In this document: positions 1 through 6,654 of the stretch, in pieces
How positions within the stretch are numbered: position 1 is the stretch's first letter
Layout of the letters: the number at the start of each line of letters is the position of its first letter
Assembly (NCBI RefSeq): GCF_030654605.1
Contig: NZ_JAURXB010000045.1
Location: 1 to 32,234 of the forward strand
Origin: Bradyrhizobium sp.
Lineage (GTDB): Bacteria > Pseudomonadota > Alphaproteobacteria > Rhizobiales > Xanthobacteraceae
Direction: 5' to 3'
DNA: 32,234 nt
The notes under the pieces: model-generated
The model's database searches: none
Seen by the model: the letters and a program-made list of their open reading frames with translations, nothing else
Told to the model about the DNA's origin: nothing
Program-made: the position numbers and the translations under genes

Positions 1-12
1 GGAGAAAATCTG

Positions 13-516
13 ATGAACTTTGGAATTCGTTCTGCCATCGCCAGCGTTGGGATGGTCACAGCCTTGCTTACCCCTACCTTCGCAAGGGCCGCAGACATCG
101 TTGATACGGCAGTTGCGGCGGGTTCGTTCAATACGCTCGTCACGGCCATCAAGGCTGCCGGTCTCGTTGGCACGCTCAAAAGCAAGGGCCCGTACACCGT
201 CTTCGCACCAAACGACATTGCCTTCGCCAAGCTTCCACCTGGAACGGTCGAATCGCTGCTGAAGAACAAGGCCAAGCTCGCAACGATCTTGAAATATCAT
301 GTGGTGCCGGGCCGGGTAAAGGCTGCAGACATCGCCGGCAAGTCGCTAAAGGTCAAGACTGCGGCGGGGCTGCCCGTGAATGTCGATGGTACAATGGGAG
401 TGAAGGTCAACAACGCCAACGTCATTCAGCCCGACATCGAAACATCGAATGGCATCATTCACGTCATTGACACGGTGCTGCTGCCTCCGACGCGAGCCAA
501 AAAGGGCCATCACTAG
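13..516 (+). CDS. secreted fasciclin (FAS1) domain protein
   Basis: 167 residues. A Sec-type signal peptide occupies about residues 1-26 (basic start, hydrophobic core, likely cleavage after ARA), so the mature protein should be periplasmic or surface-exposed. The rest is one FAS1 domain: the H1-like segment [15 protein letters not shown] lies near residues 61-75, the central YHVV motif near 95-98, and the H2-like segment [13 protein letters not shown] near 145-157. FAS1 domains mediate adhesion or matrix interaction; the partner cannot be read from the sequence. The ATG is preceded by GGAGA at positions 1-5, an acceptable ribosome-binding site. It is encoded away from the next genes, which lie on the other strand, so it probably ends its own transcript. 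Domain assignment is secure, role unknown. Confidence 0.9.
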   Translation: MNFGIRSAIASVGMVTALLTPTFARAADIVDTAVAAGSFNTLVTAIKAAGLVGTLKSKGPYTVFAPNDIAFAKLPPGTVESLLKNKAKLATILKYHVVPGRVKAADIAGKSLKVKTAAGLPVNVDGTMGVKVNNANVIQPDIETSNGIIHVIDTVLLPPTRAKKGHH

Positions 517-536
517 GGCTTGTGGGATTTGAAGGT

Positions 537-558
537 GGCCCGGCCTGGCGGCCGGGCC
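537..558 (+). terminator. GC-rich hairpin downstream of the fasciclin gene
   Basis: A perfect 9-bp stem (GGCCCGGCC / GGCCGGGCC) with a 4-base loop starts 20 bases after the fasciclin stop codon. No T-run follows, so it is at best a weak intrinsic terminator or an mRNA 3'-end stabiliser. It could equally serve the opposite strand. Confidence 0.4.
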
Positions 559-675
559 TGAGACACGCCCCCCTGCCGTTCCTAGCTTTCGCTGGCACGC
601 AGGGCTTCACTGGCAGCAGTATCGTTAGCGGCGTCTCCTTGATGAAAGCCATTCATTTCACTTCGATGCAGCCCG

Positions 676-760
676 ATGTCGCCCGTTGGCACAAAGCGCA
701 CGCGCCGTTCCGTCAGCCTGAAGTCTGCTTTCGGGGGAGCCCGGACAAGCCGTGGGAGTC
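676..760 (+). repeat. probable copy of a dispersed intergenic repeat (MSPVGTKRT-type)
   Basis: The 266 bases between the fasciclin gene and the L,D-transpeptidase gene hold no convincing gene. From 676 the plus strand reads MSPVGTKRTRRSV..SAFGG. I remember this peptide signature as a recurrent spurious 'hypothetical protein' in Bradyrhizobium and Rhodopseudomonas annotations, caused by a dispersed intergenic repeat rather than by a protein. The exact boundaries cannot be set without other copies. The assignment rests on memory, not on a second copy in this window. Confidence 0.4.
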
Positions 761-782
761 AGGTGGATTGCCGCTCGAGCAT

Positions 783-1895
783 TCAGCACCGGCCTGATGG
801 AAAGCTGGCACGAGCCGCATCACACACCATCGTTTTGGCGGACGAGACGCCAAACCATTTGCTCGTCAACGAGCCGTCGGTGTCGATCCAGGGGATCGGC
901 GGCAAGTGCGGCAGGTAGGATGCATACGGCATCACTTTCGCCAGCGTCACTCTGTACGGAAACCGGGCGAGGAAAGTCTTGTTCATTCCGCCGTCCAATC
1001 CGCTGTAGATCGGGGCAGCCGGCACGTCGTCTTGAAGAAATCGCGCGTATTCGAGCTCGTCGGCGCGCTGTTTTTCCAGCGCCCGCCGCGCGATTTCAGG
1101 ATTGACGACAAAGGCGGGGCATTTTCCGGCGGGATCGAACACAAGAGGACGCCGCGAATTTGGCGGAGGTTGCGCATCGAATACATAGCGGCGATCGCAC
1201 ACATCCACCCTGGGTTCGCGTTGCGTCGTCTCGAAGTGATCGTTGCCGATCTTGAGCATTTTCCAGAAGGCCAGGTTCGGACTGTTTCGATGCCGTGCCA
1301 GATTCGCCGGCGTCAGGCGGAACGGATAGGCCTGGACCTGGAACGACGGCCGCCCGCCGAGTGAGTCGCGCGCCAGCGAATAGACCTCCCTGATCTGTTC
1401 GTCGGTCATGGCATAGCAACCGCTCGACCAGCAGTCGCCGTGGATCATGAGGAAGCTGCCGTCGCGCTTGTTCGCCTTGTCGAATTTGTTGGGGTAACCG
1501 AGGTTGATCGAAAGATAGAAGCTGGAGTTGGGATTCATCAATTCGGGCGTGACGGTATAAAACCCCTCCGGCGCCTGACGGTCGCCCTCCTGCAACTTCG
1601 GCCCGAGATCGCCCGACCACCGGCAGATCGGATAGGTCTTGAGCAGCTGGAAACGGCCTGACGTGTCCTGTTTCCAGACTTCGAGTTCGGCTTCTTCCTT
1701 GAAAAGGCGCACCACGATAGGTGAAAGTTTCGGCATGTTCTTCTGCTGGAGCAGCGAGAGCAGCGCGGAAGGCAGTTCCTGCGTTGCCTTGGCCGGCAAC
1801 CGGTTGCTGCTTTGGCCCAGGCACGTGCTCGGCGTCAATCCCGCGGCAAGAGCCGCCGTCACTATGAGCGTACGTCGGACCAGGGCGCGGATCAC
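783..1895 (-). CDS. L,D-transpeptidase (YkuD domain, YafK/ErfK-like), exported
   Basis: 370 residues from a GTG start. That GTG is preferred because CGGAGGA lies a few bases upstream; the open frame extends further upstream but without such a site and into the next gene. A signal peptide covers about residues 1-27 (basic stretch, then a hydrophobic run ending near CLG). The YkuD catalytic motif HGDCWSSGC lies at residues 152-160, with His152, Ser158 and the nucleophilic Cys160. The family forms 3-3 peptide crosslinks or links proteins to peptidoglycan in the periplasm; the YafK branch may cleave such links. The protein has a long C-terminal part (about 200 residues) after the active site, rich in Arg and Pro, with no function I recognise. 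It follows the nuclease-like gene by 47 bp on the same strand, so the two may be co-transcribed. Confidence 0.85.
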   Translation of the reverse strand: MIRALVRRTLIVTAALAAGLTPSTCLGQSSNRLPAKATQELPSALLSLLQQKNMPKLSPIVVRLFKEEAELEVWKQDTSGRFQLLKTYPICRWSGDLGPKLQEGDRQAPEGFYTVTPELMNPNSSFYLSINLGYPNKFDKANKRDGSFLMIHGDCWSSGCYAMTDEQIREVYSLARDSLGGRPSFQVQAYPFRLTPANLARHRNSPNLAFWKMLKIGNDHFETTQREPRVDVCDRRYVFDAQPPPNSRRPLVFDPAGKCPAFVVNPEIARRALEKQRADELEYARFLQDDVPAAPIYSGLDGGMNKTFLARFPYRVTLAKVMPYASYLPHLPPIPWIDTDGSLTSKWFGVSSAKTMVCDAARASFPSGRC

Positions 1896-1942
1896 TGCTA
1901 TCCTCCGACGGGAAACCTGTGCCATCTGCCGGCCCGCATCGT

Positions 1943-2761
1943 CTATCGGCAAGTCAGTGCCTTGCGAAAGCCCGCCGCCGAAGCATCTTCCTCGGAGCAG
2001 AACCACCGCTGAGCCCGCTTCAGGCGTGGATAGCTCTTGCAAGCCGGCAGGTGATAGATGCCTTCGTAGCCTACGGCCCGCAGCGCAAACTTGGCCTTGA
2101 TCGGGCATCCCGGCGGCATGTCGGTGTCGACGCGGAATAGTTTGACGCGCGTCCGATTCTGATGACCGGGCTGGCAACCGCCGCCCACAAGTCGCGCGCC
2201 ACTGAGGTTCCATCTTCGGAAGTCGAGCGGTTCCGCGAAACATCCGCTCCACAGGCCGCGCCGGTTCTGGCGTGCGTCAGCTTCCTCCGGCGCGAAGCGG
2301 CCGGTTGCCAAAGACCCGAACCTGATCGCCCATCCTTCGCGAACCAGCCACTCATTGAGCGTGGCAGCCTCGCCTTCGATCGAACACATACCGATCTGGC
2401 GTTGCTTGTGGTCCGGGTCGGGCCCCTCGTCCTTGCAGCGAACCACGCGATTTCCAATATGCGCGGTCAATCGATCCCGCGCCGCAACCCCGCACGGCCA
2501 GACCTCGCCGGCTTGATTGACGCACGTCTGGTCGATCTCGGGTGCATCGATGCCCCCCAGCCGATAGGTCGTGCGATCCAGCCGGATCGTATCGCCGTCG
2601 GTCACGGCAAGGTCTGCCGCCAGGCCTGGCCCGACCATCGCCAGCAACAACGCTGCAACAAGAGCATACCGGGGATGAGCGACCCGGCAGCGCCTGATAA
2701 CAACAGCGGCCCATCTTCCCGTCAGGACGGCAGTCAACGCCATTACTTTCGATACAGGCAT
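1943..2761 (-). CDS. thermonuclease-family (SNase/OB-fold) protein, exported or membrane-anchored
   Basis: 272 residues. A hydrophobic segment at about residues 32-49 (ALVAALLLAMVGPGLAA) is a signal peptide or anchor. Use of a later start (residue 7, or a GTG near residue 27) is possible; the ATG at 2761 has GAGAGA about 8 bases upstream. The SNase core begins near residue 50: DGDTIRL (55-61), YRLGGIDAPE (66-75), then the Arg-containing segment near 121 and NEWLVREGWA (136-145). The Asp, Arg and Glu positions of the family active site appear present. Six cysteines in the mature part suggest disulfides in the periplasm. The C-terminal ~100 residues continue past the SNase domain (ends ..KSYPRLKRAQRWFCSEEDA) and resemble the tail often seen in rhizobial members. 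Substrate unproven; DNA or RNA cleavage is inferred from the family. Confidence 0.8.
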   Translation of the reverse strand: MPVSKVMALTAVLTGRWAAVVIRRCRVAHPRYALVAALLLAMVGPGLAADLAVTDGDTIRLDRTTYRLGGIDAPEIDQTCVNQAGEVWPCGVAARDRLTAHIGNRVVRCKDEGPDPDHKQRQIGMCSIEGEAATLNEWLVREGWAIRFGSLATGRFAPEEADARQNRRGLWSGCFAEPLDFRRWNLSGARLVGGGCQPGHQNRTRVKLFRVDTDMPPGCPIKAKFALRAVGYEGIYHLPACKSYPRLKRAQRWFCSEEDASAAGFRKALTCR

Positions 2762-2891
2762 GAAAAATCTCTCGATCCCTTTATCAATCGTTAGAGCATC
2801 TCGCTTTCCGAAGCCACGCCGATTTGGATCAACGGGGCCTCAGAGTCTGACTCAAAATGCAGCTAATCGAAACGGGCTTTATGTAAAAGTT

Positions 2892-2981
2892 CGTCATGCC
2901 CGGGCTTGACCCGGCCATCCACGTCTTGACTTCACTTAAGCAAGAAAGACGTGGATGGCCGGGTCGAGCCCGGCCATGACG
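2892..2981. repeat. palindromic intergenic repeat (36-bp arms)
   Basis: An almost perfect inverted repeat: arms at about 2892-2927 and 2946-2981, differing at only two positions, around an 18-base loop. The arm begins CGTCATG and contains CCGGG..GACCCGGCCATCCACG. I recall this sequence type as a multi-copy palindrome in Bradyrhizobium-like genomes. It lies in the 320-bp gap between the nuclease gene start and the badR stop codon, where I see no gene. It could fold into a long hairpin in either transcript and would end badR transcription poorly, as no T-run is present. Confidence 0.8.
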
Positions 2982-3081
2982 GAAAGAGAGAGTCATCCCG
3001 AGAAAAGCACGCGCCGTACCATGCAAAATGACGCTCCAAACACGGCCGGGCAGATCGAGTCTTGATCCTCGACCAGCGGCA

Positions 3082-3642
3082 TCAGGCTGGTGGTCGCTTG
3101 CGCGCGTTCGGCGGAAATTGCTGCATTGGACCCTCGTCCTGGTCCTCGAGATGTTCGTGATCCAGGCGCTTCATGTTCTCGAGTATCTTGAGCAAATAAT
3201 GCAACGCATGGGCCGTATCGTTGACCGAGAAGTCGGCCAGCGCTTCCTTGTAGTAGGCGCGGATCTTGGGCTGAGCCAGCACCTGCCAGACGTGGCGGCC
3301 GGTTTCAGTCATCGTTACGGTCCGCGAGCGCCGATCGCGGGTGCCGGAGACGATCGACAGGTGCCCGTCCCGCTCCATGCGGCTGATCAGTCCTGCCAGG
3401 TTCTGCCGACTCACCATCAGATACCTGGCGAGTTCGCCAATGCCCATCCCGGCCTTTGCCTCGTCCCGGGAAAGGGCGCCGAGCACTGCCCATTGCTGCG
3501 TCGTCAGCCCCTCCGCTTCGACGGCCCGGCTGCCGGTCTTATGCAACATGTTGGCGCATTGATAGAGCCGGAAAAACAGCCGGTTGGCCAATTCCATCAT
3601 GGCCGCATCGCTTGTTTTCTGGACCTGTTGCGATTTTTTCAT
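3082..3642 (-). CDS. badR: MarR-family regulator of the bad/ali genes (BadR-like)
   Basis: 186 residues from the ATG at 3642. The frame is open further upstream but would run through the operator and into badH, so this start is chosen; its ribosome-binding site is weak. A winged helix-turn-helix of the MarR type spans about residues 45-115: LTTQQWAVLGAL, GIGELARYLMVSRQNLAGLISRMERDGHL, then the wing with SGTRDRRSRTVTMTETG. The last 30 residues are charged and proline-rich. It is divergent from badH-badI-aliB, as expected for their repressor. In R. palustris BadR controls these genes in response to a CoA-thioester intermediate (from memory of that system). The symbol is given from family likeness plus position; another MarR member is possible if regulation has diverged. 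Confidence 0.82.
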   Translation of the reverse strand: MKKSQQVQKTSDAAMMELANRLFFRLYQCANMLHKTGSRAVEAEGLTTQQWAVLGALSRDEAKAGMGIGELARYLMVSRQNLAGLISRMERDGHLSIVSGTRDRRSRTVTMTETGRHVWQVLAQPKIRAYYKEALADFSVNDTAHALHYLLKILENMKRLDHEHLEDQDEGPMQQFPPNARKRPPA

Positions 3643-3668
3643 TTCAAAGGGCCTTGTTTCAGTAGAGG

Positions 3669-3694
3669 TATTATGCCAATATATTGCTATAATA
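3669..3694. promoter_or_regulatory. probable BadR operator overlapping the badH promoter
   Basis: A 26-bp imperfect palindrome: TATTATGCCAATA meets its mirror image with 22 of 26 positions symmetric. Outer arms are TATTAT/ATAATA and the inner core is CAATATATTG. It lies in the 91-bp gap between badR (start 3642) and badH (start 3734). It contains a perfect plus-strand -10 hexamer TATAAT at 3688-3693, about 40 bases before the badH ATG. AT-rich symmetry of this length is typical of MarR dimer sites. Binding by BadR is inferred from position. Confidence 0.7.
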
Positions 3695-3733
3695 ACGAGT
3701 GGCTGGCAACGGTTCATCGAAATGGGAGGCCTC

Positions 3734-4501
3734 ATGAAACGTTTCGATAACAGGACCGTCGTCGTAACGGGCGGCGGCGGCGGCATCGGAGGGGCGACCT
3801 GCCGCAGGTTTGCGGAGGAGGCAGCGCGCGTCGCCGTTTTCGACCTCAATATCGAAGCTGCCGAAAAGGTCGCCGCTTCGATCCGGGCAAGCAGCGGCAC
3901 GGCCGAGGCTTTCCGCTGCGACATCACGGACAGGGCGAGTGTCGACGCCGCGGTTGCCGCGGCGGAATCCAGGCTCGGGCCAATCGACGTGCTGGTGAAC
4001 AACGCGGGCTGGGATATCTTCCGTCCCTTCACCAGGACGGAGCCGTCCCAGTGGGACAAGCTGATCGCCATCAACCTGACCGGCGCCTTGCATATGCATC
4101 ACGCGGTGTTGCCCGGCATGGTCGCGCGCAAATCGGGTCGTATCGTCAACATCTCATCCGATGCCGCACGCGTCGGTTCGTCCGGCGAAGCGGTTTATGC
4201 CGCCTGCAAGGGCGGACTGGTCGCCTTCTCGAAGACGATCGCCCGCGAGCACGCCCGTCACGGCATTACCGTCAACGTCGTGTGCCCCGGCCCGACCGAT
4301 ACGGCGCTGTTTGCCGACTACAAGGAGGGGGCCGGCAATCCGGAAAAGCTGGAGGAAGCCTTCAGGCGCTCGATCCCGCTCGGCCGCATCGGTCGGCCCG
4401 ACGATCTGCCGGGCGCCATTTTGTTCTTCGCCAGCGACGACGCGAACTATGTGACGGGACAGGTGCTGAGCGTGTCCGGCGGATTGACGATGAACGGTTG
4501 A
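3734..4501 (+). CDS. badH: 2-hydroxycyclohexanecarboxyl-CoA dehydrogenase (SDR), BadH
   Basis: 255 residues. Short-chain dehydrogenase with the nucleotide-binding motif TGGGGGIG at residues 12-19, VNNAG at 88-92, and catalytic Ser142, Tyr155 and Lys159 (YAACK). The length is normal for the family. The ATG at 3734 has GGGAGG at 3724-3729; the upstream part of the open frame crosses the operator and is not used. BadH oxidises 2-hydroxycyclohexane-1-carboxyl-CoA to the 2-keto compound with NAD+, the step before ring opening by BadI, whose gene follows 31 bp downstream. Cytoplasmic. On its own the sequence says only SDR; the BadH assignment rests on the neighbours BadR, BadI and AliB. Confidence 0.88.
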   Translation: MKRFDNRTVVVTGGGGGIGGATCRRFAEEAARVAVFDLNIEAAEKVAASIRASSGTAEAFRCDITDRASVDAAVAAAESRLGPIDVLVNNAGWDIFRPFTRTEPSQWDKLIAINLTGALHMHHAVLPGMVARKSGRIVNISSDAARVGSSGEAVYAACKGGLVAFSKTIAREHARHGITVNVVCPGPTDTALFADYKEGAGNPEKLEEAFRRSIPLGRIGRPDDLPGAILFFASDDANYVTGQVLSVSGGLTMNG

Positions 4502-4532
4502 TCGGGCGCTCGAGCCCCAGGGAGGAAGCAAC

Positions 4533-5315
4533 ATGAAATTCGAAGACCTCATCTACGAGATCCGCAACGGCGTGGCCTGGATCATCATCAACCGGCCGGA
4601 CAAGATGAATTCATTTCGCGGCCAGACCTGCGACGAACTGATCAAGGCCCTGTACAAGGCCGGCTACGACAAGGACGTCGGCGCCATCGTGCTCGCCGGC
4701 GCCGGAGATCGGGCCTTCTGCACCGGCGGCGACCAATCCGCCCATGACGGCAACTACGACGGCCGCGGCACGATCGGCCTGCCGATGGAAGAATTGCATA
4801 CGGCGATACGCGACGTGCCGAAACCGGTGATCGCGCGCGTGCAGGGCTACGCCATCGGCGGCGGCAACGTGCTGTGCACGATCTGCGACCTGACGATCTG
4901 CTCCGAGAAGGCCATTTTCGGTCAGGTCGGCCCCAAGATGGGTTCGGTCGATCCCGGTTACGGCACCGCGTTCCTGGCGCGCGTCGTCGGCGAAAAGAAG
5001 GCCCGCGAGATGTGGTACATGTGTCGACGCTACACCGGCCAGGAGGCGGTCGCGATGGGCCTCGCCAATACCTGCGTCCCGCATGATCAGCTCGACGCCG
5101 AGGTTCAGAAGTGGGGCGAAGAGTTGTGCGAGCGCAGCCCGACTGCGATCGCGATCGCCAAGCGCAGTTTCAACATGGATACCGCCCATCAGGCCGGCAT
5201 CGCCGGCATGGGCATGTATGCGCTCAAGCTCTATTACGACACCGAGGAATCCCGTGAGGGCGTCAAGGCCCTGCAAGAGAAGCGCAAGCCCGACTTCCGA
5301 AAATTCTCCAAGTAA
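4533..5315 (+). CDS. badI: 2-ketocyclohexanecarboxyl-CoA hydrolase, BadI
   Basis: 260 residues, crotonase fold. The start has a strong AGGGAGGAAG ribosome-binding site. Motifs I recognise from BadI are the N-terminal MKFEDLIYEIRNGVAW, FCTGGDQSAHDGNYDG near residues 64-79, the oxyanion-hole segment YAIGGGNVL near 106-114, and FGQVGPKMGSVDPGYG near 129-144. The Tyr-containing and Asp-containing segments used for retro-Dieckmann ring cleavage are present. It hydrolyses 2-ketocyclohexane-1-carboxyl-CoA to pimelyl-CoA, which then enters beta-oxidation. Its paralogue MenB performs the reverse-type ring closure in menaquinone synthesis, but the sequence is much nearer BadI. It sits between badH and aliB in one transcriptional direction. 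Confidence 0.93.
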   Translation: MKFEDLIYEIRNGVAWIIINRPDKMNSFRGQTCDELIKALYKAGYDKDVGAIVLAGAGDRAFCTGGDQSAHDGNYDGRGTIGLPMEELHTAIRDVPKPVIARVQGYAIGGGNVLCTICDLTICSEKAIFGQVGPKMGSVDPGYGTAFLARVVGEKKAREMWYMCRRYTGQEAVAMGLANTCVPHDQLDAEVQKWGEELCERSPTAIAIAKRSFNMDTAHQAGIAGMGMYALKLYYDTEESREGVKALQEKRKPDFRKFSK

Positions 5316-5391
5316 TTTTTTATGGCAACGAACCGCATTCAAGATCGGCTTCAGGCGACCCGGCGGTCGTATCTCCGTGGGAGGCAAGCAG

Positions 5392-6543
5392 GTGAACCCC
5401 TATCTCGATGAAGAGATGATCGCGCTCGGCGATCAGGTTCGGCGGTTCGCCGCGGATCGCATCGCTCCCGGCTTCCAGGAGCGCGACAGGACACGCGTTC
5501 TCGATCGCCAGTTGATGAAAGCGATGGGCGAGATGGGGTTCATCGCGCCGGAGTTGCCCGAGGAATTCGGCGGCCTCGGATTGGGCTGTCTCGCAGCCGG
5601 AGTCATCCATGAGGAAGTCGCCCGCGCCGACCTCAGTATTTCCTACATCAACCTGCTGGCCTCGCTGAACGGCCAGATCCTGTCCCATCACGGCCGGCCG
5701 GATGTCGTCCGCCCCTGGCTCGCCCGGCTGACGGGCGGCGAGGCGCTGTTGGCGATCGCGCTGACCGAGCCGCGAGGCGGTTCCGACGCCGCCAATTTAC
5801 GTCTCCAGGTCGAACGGATTGGCGACGCATACGTCGTCAATGGCGAAAAGACATCGATTTCGGCTGCCGATCAGGCGGATGCCGCGGTGGTGTTCGGCCG
5901 CACCGGAACGCCGGAATCCGGCGCGCATGGCGTCACGGCGCTGCTCATTCCGATGGATCTGCCGGGCATCACGCGGAGCCGCTTCGATTGTCATGGCCAG
6001 CGCGCCATCGGGCGCGGGTCCATCTTCTTCGAAAACGTTCGCGTGCCGGTATCGCATCGCCTCGGCGACGAGAACAAGGGCTTCGTGCAGGTGATGCAGG
6101 GCTTTGATTTTTCGCGCGCCCTGATTGGACTCCAGGTCCTCGCCGTCGCACGCGTCGCGCTGGAGGAAACCTGGACATATGTCGCGCAGCGGCAAGCGTT
6201 CAAGCAACCCTTGTCAGCCTTTCAGGGAGTGTCACATCCGCTCGCCGAGCTCGAAACACAGGTCGTGGCGGCACGCCTGCTTTGCCTGCAGGCACTGTGG
6301 ATGAAAGACAGAGATGTGCCGCACAGCGCCGAGGCGGCCATGTGCAAGTGGTGGGCGCCCAAACTCGCCTACGATGTCATCCATCAGTGCCTGCTGATGT
6401 TCGGCCACGGCGGCTATGACCGCGGGCCGATGGAGCAACGCCTGCGCGACGTGCTCGGATTCCAGATCGGCGACGGCACGGCCCAGATCATGAAGACCAT
6501 CATCGCCCGTACCCGCGCAGGCCGCGCCGCGGTCCCCGCCTGA
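5392..6543 (+). CDS. aliB: cyclohexanecarboxyl-CoA dehydrogenase (acyl-CoA dehydrogenase family), AliB
   Basis: 383 residues from a GTG start with GGGAGG about 8 bases upstream; the ATG at 5322 is out of frame. Acyl-CoA dehydrogenase architecture: N-terminal helical domain, the FAD/substrate segment LTEPRGGSDAANL (124-136), GEKTSIS (151-157), and a C-terminal helical domain with FQGVSHPLAELE (277-288). The family motif that usually carries the catalytic Glu near the C-terminus reads GDGTAQI, so Asp361 stands at that place. Asp as the base is reported for some alicyclic acyl-CoA dehydrogenases, which fits the substrate. AliB introduces the double bond into cyclohexanecarboxyl-CoA. It starts 76 bp after badI and is the last intact gene of the cluster. 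Confidence 0.9.
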   Translation: MNPYLDEEMIALGDQVRRFAADRIAPGFQERDRTRVLDRQLMKAMGEMGFIAPELPEEFGGLGLGCLAAGVIHEEVARADLSISYINLLASLNGQILSHHGRPDVVRPWLARLTGGEALLAIALTEPRGGSDAANLRLQVERIGDAYVVNGEKTSISAADQADAAVVFGRTGTPESGAHGVTALLIPMDLPGITRSRFDCHGQRAIGRGSIFFENVRVPVSHRLGDENKGFVQVMQGFDFSRALIGLQVLAVARVALEETWTYVAQRQAFKQPLSAFQGVSHPLAELETQVVAARLLCLQALWMKDRDVPHSAEAAMCKWWAPKLAYDVIHQCLLMFGHGGYDRGPMEQRLRDVLGFQIGDGTAQIMKTIIARTRAGRAAVPA

Positions 6544-6578
6544 AAGCGCTCGTGGCTCAACCCTGCAGGAGACGATCC

Positions 6579-6611
6579 ATGGAATTCGACGCCATGCCGG
6601 CGACGCCGTAA
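6579..6611 (+). pseudogene. 10-codon stub after aliB, possible remnant of the aliA start
   Basis: The stub reads MEFDAMPATP then a stop, with a good ribosome-binding site AGGAG at 6567-6571 spaced 7 bases from the ATG. In R. palustris the CoA ligase gene aliA neighbours aliB, and as I recall such ligases start with M-x-FDA. The stub therefore looks like the preserved 5' end of aliA left after a deletion. Downstream the sequence runs straight into the 3' end of the opposite-strand hydrolase gene at 6655. The match is only five residues, so this is a suggestion; it could be a chance ORF or a leader peptide. Confidence 0.35.
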
Positions 6612-6654
6612 GACTGGCGCTCGGCGCAGCAAATGCTCCGGCCGCCGAATTCGC

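Noticed and set aside
2162..2794. 210-codon plus-strand frame opposite the nuclease-like gene
   Set aside because: The minus strand carries the SNase motifs; the plus-strand product has no domain-like pattern.
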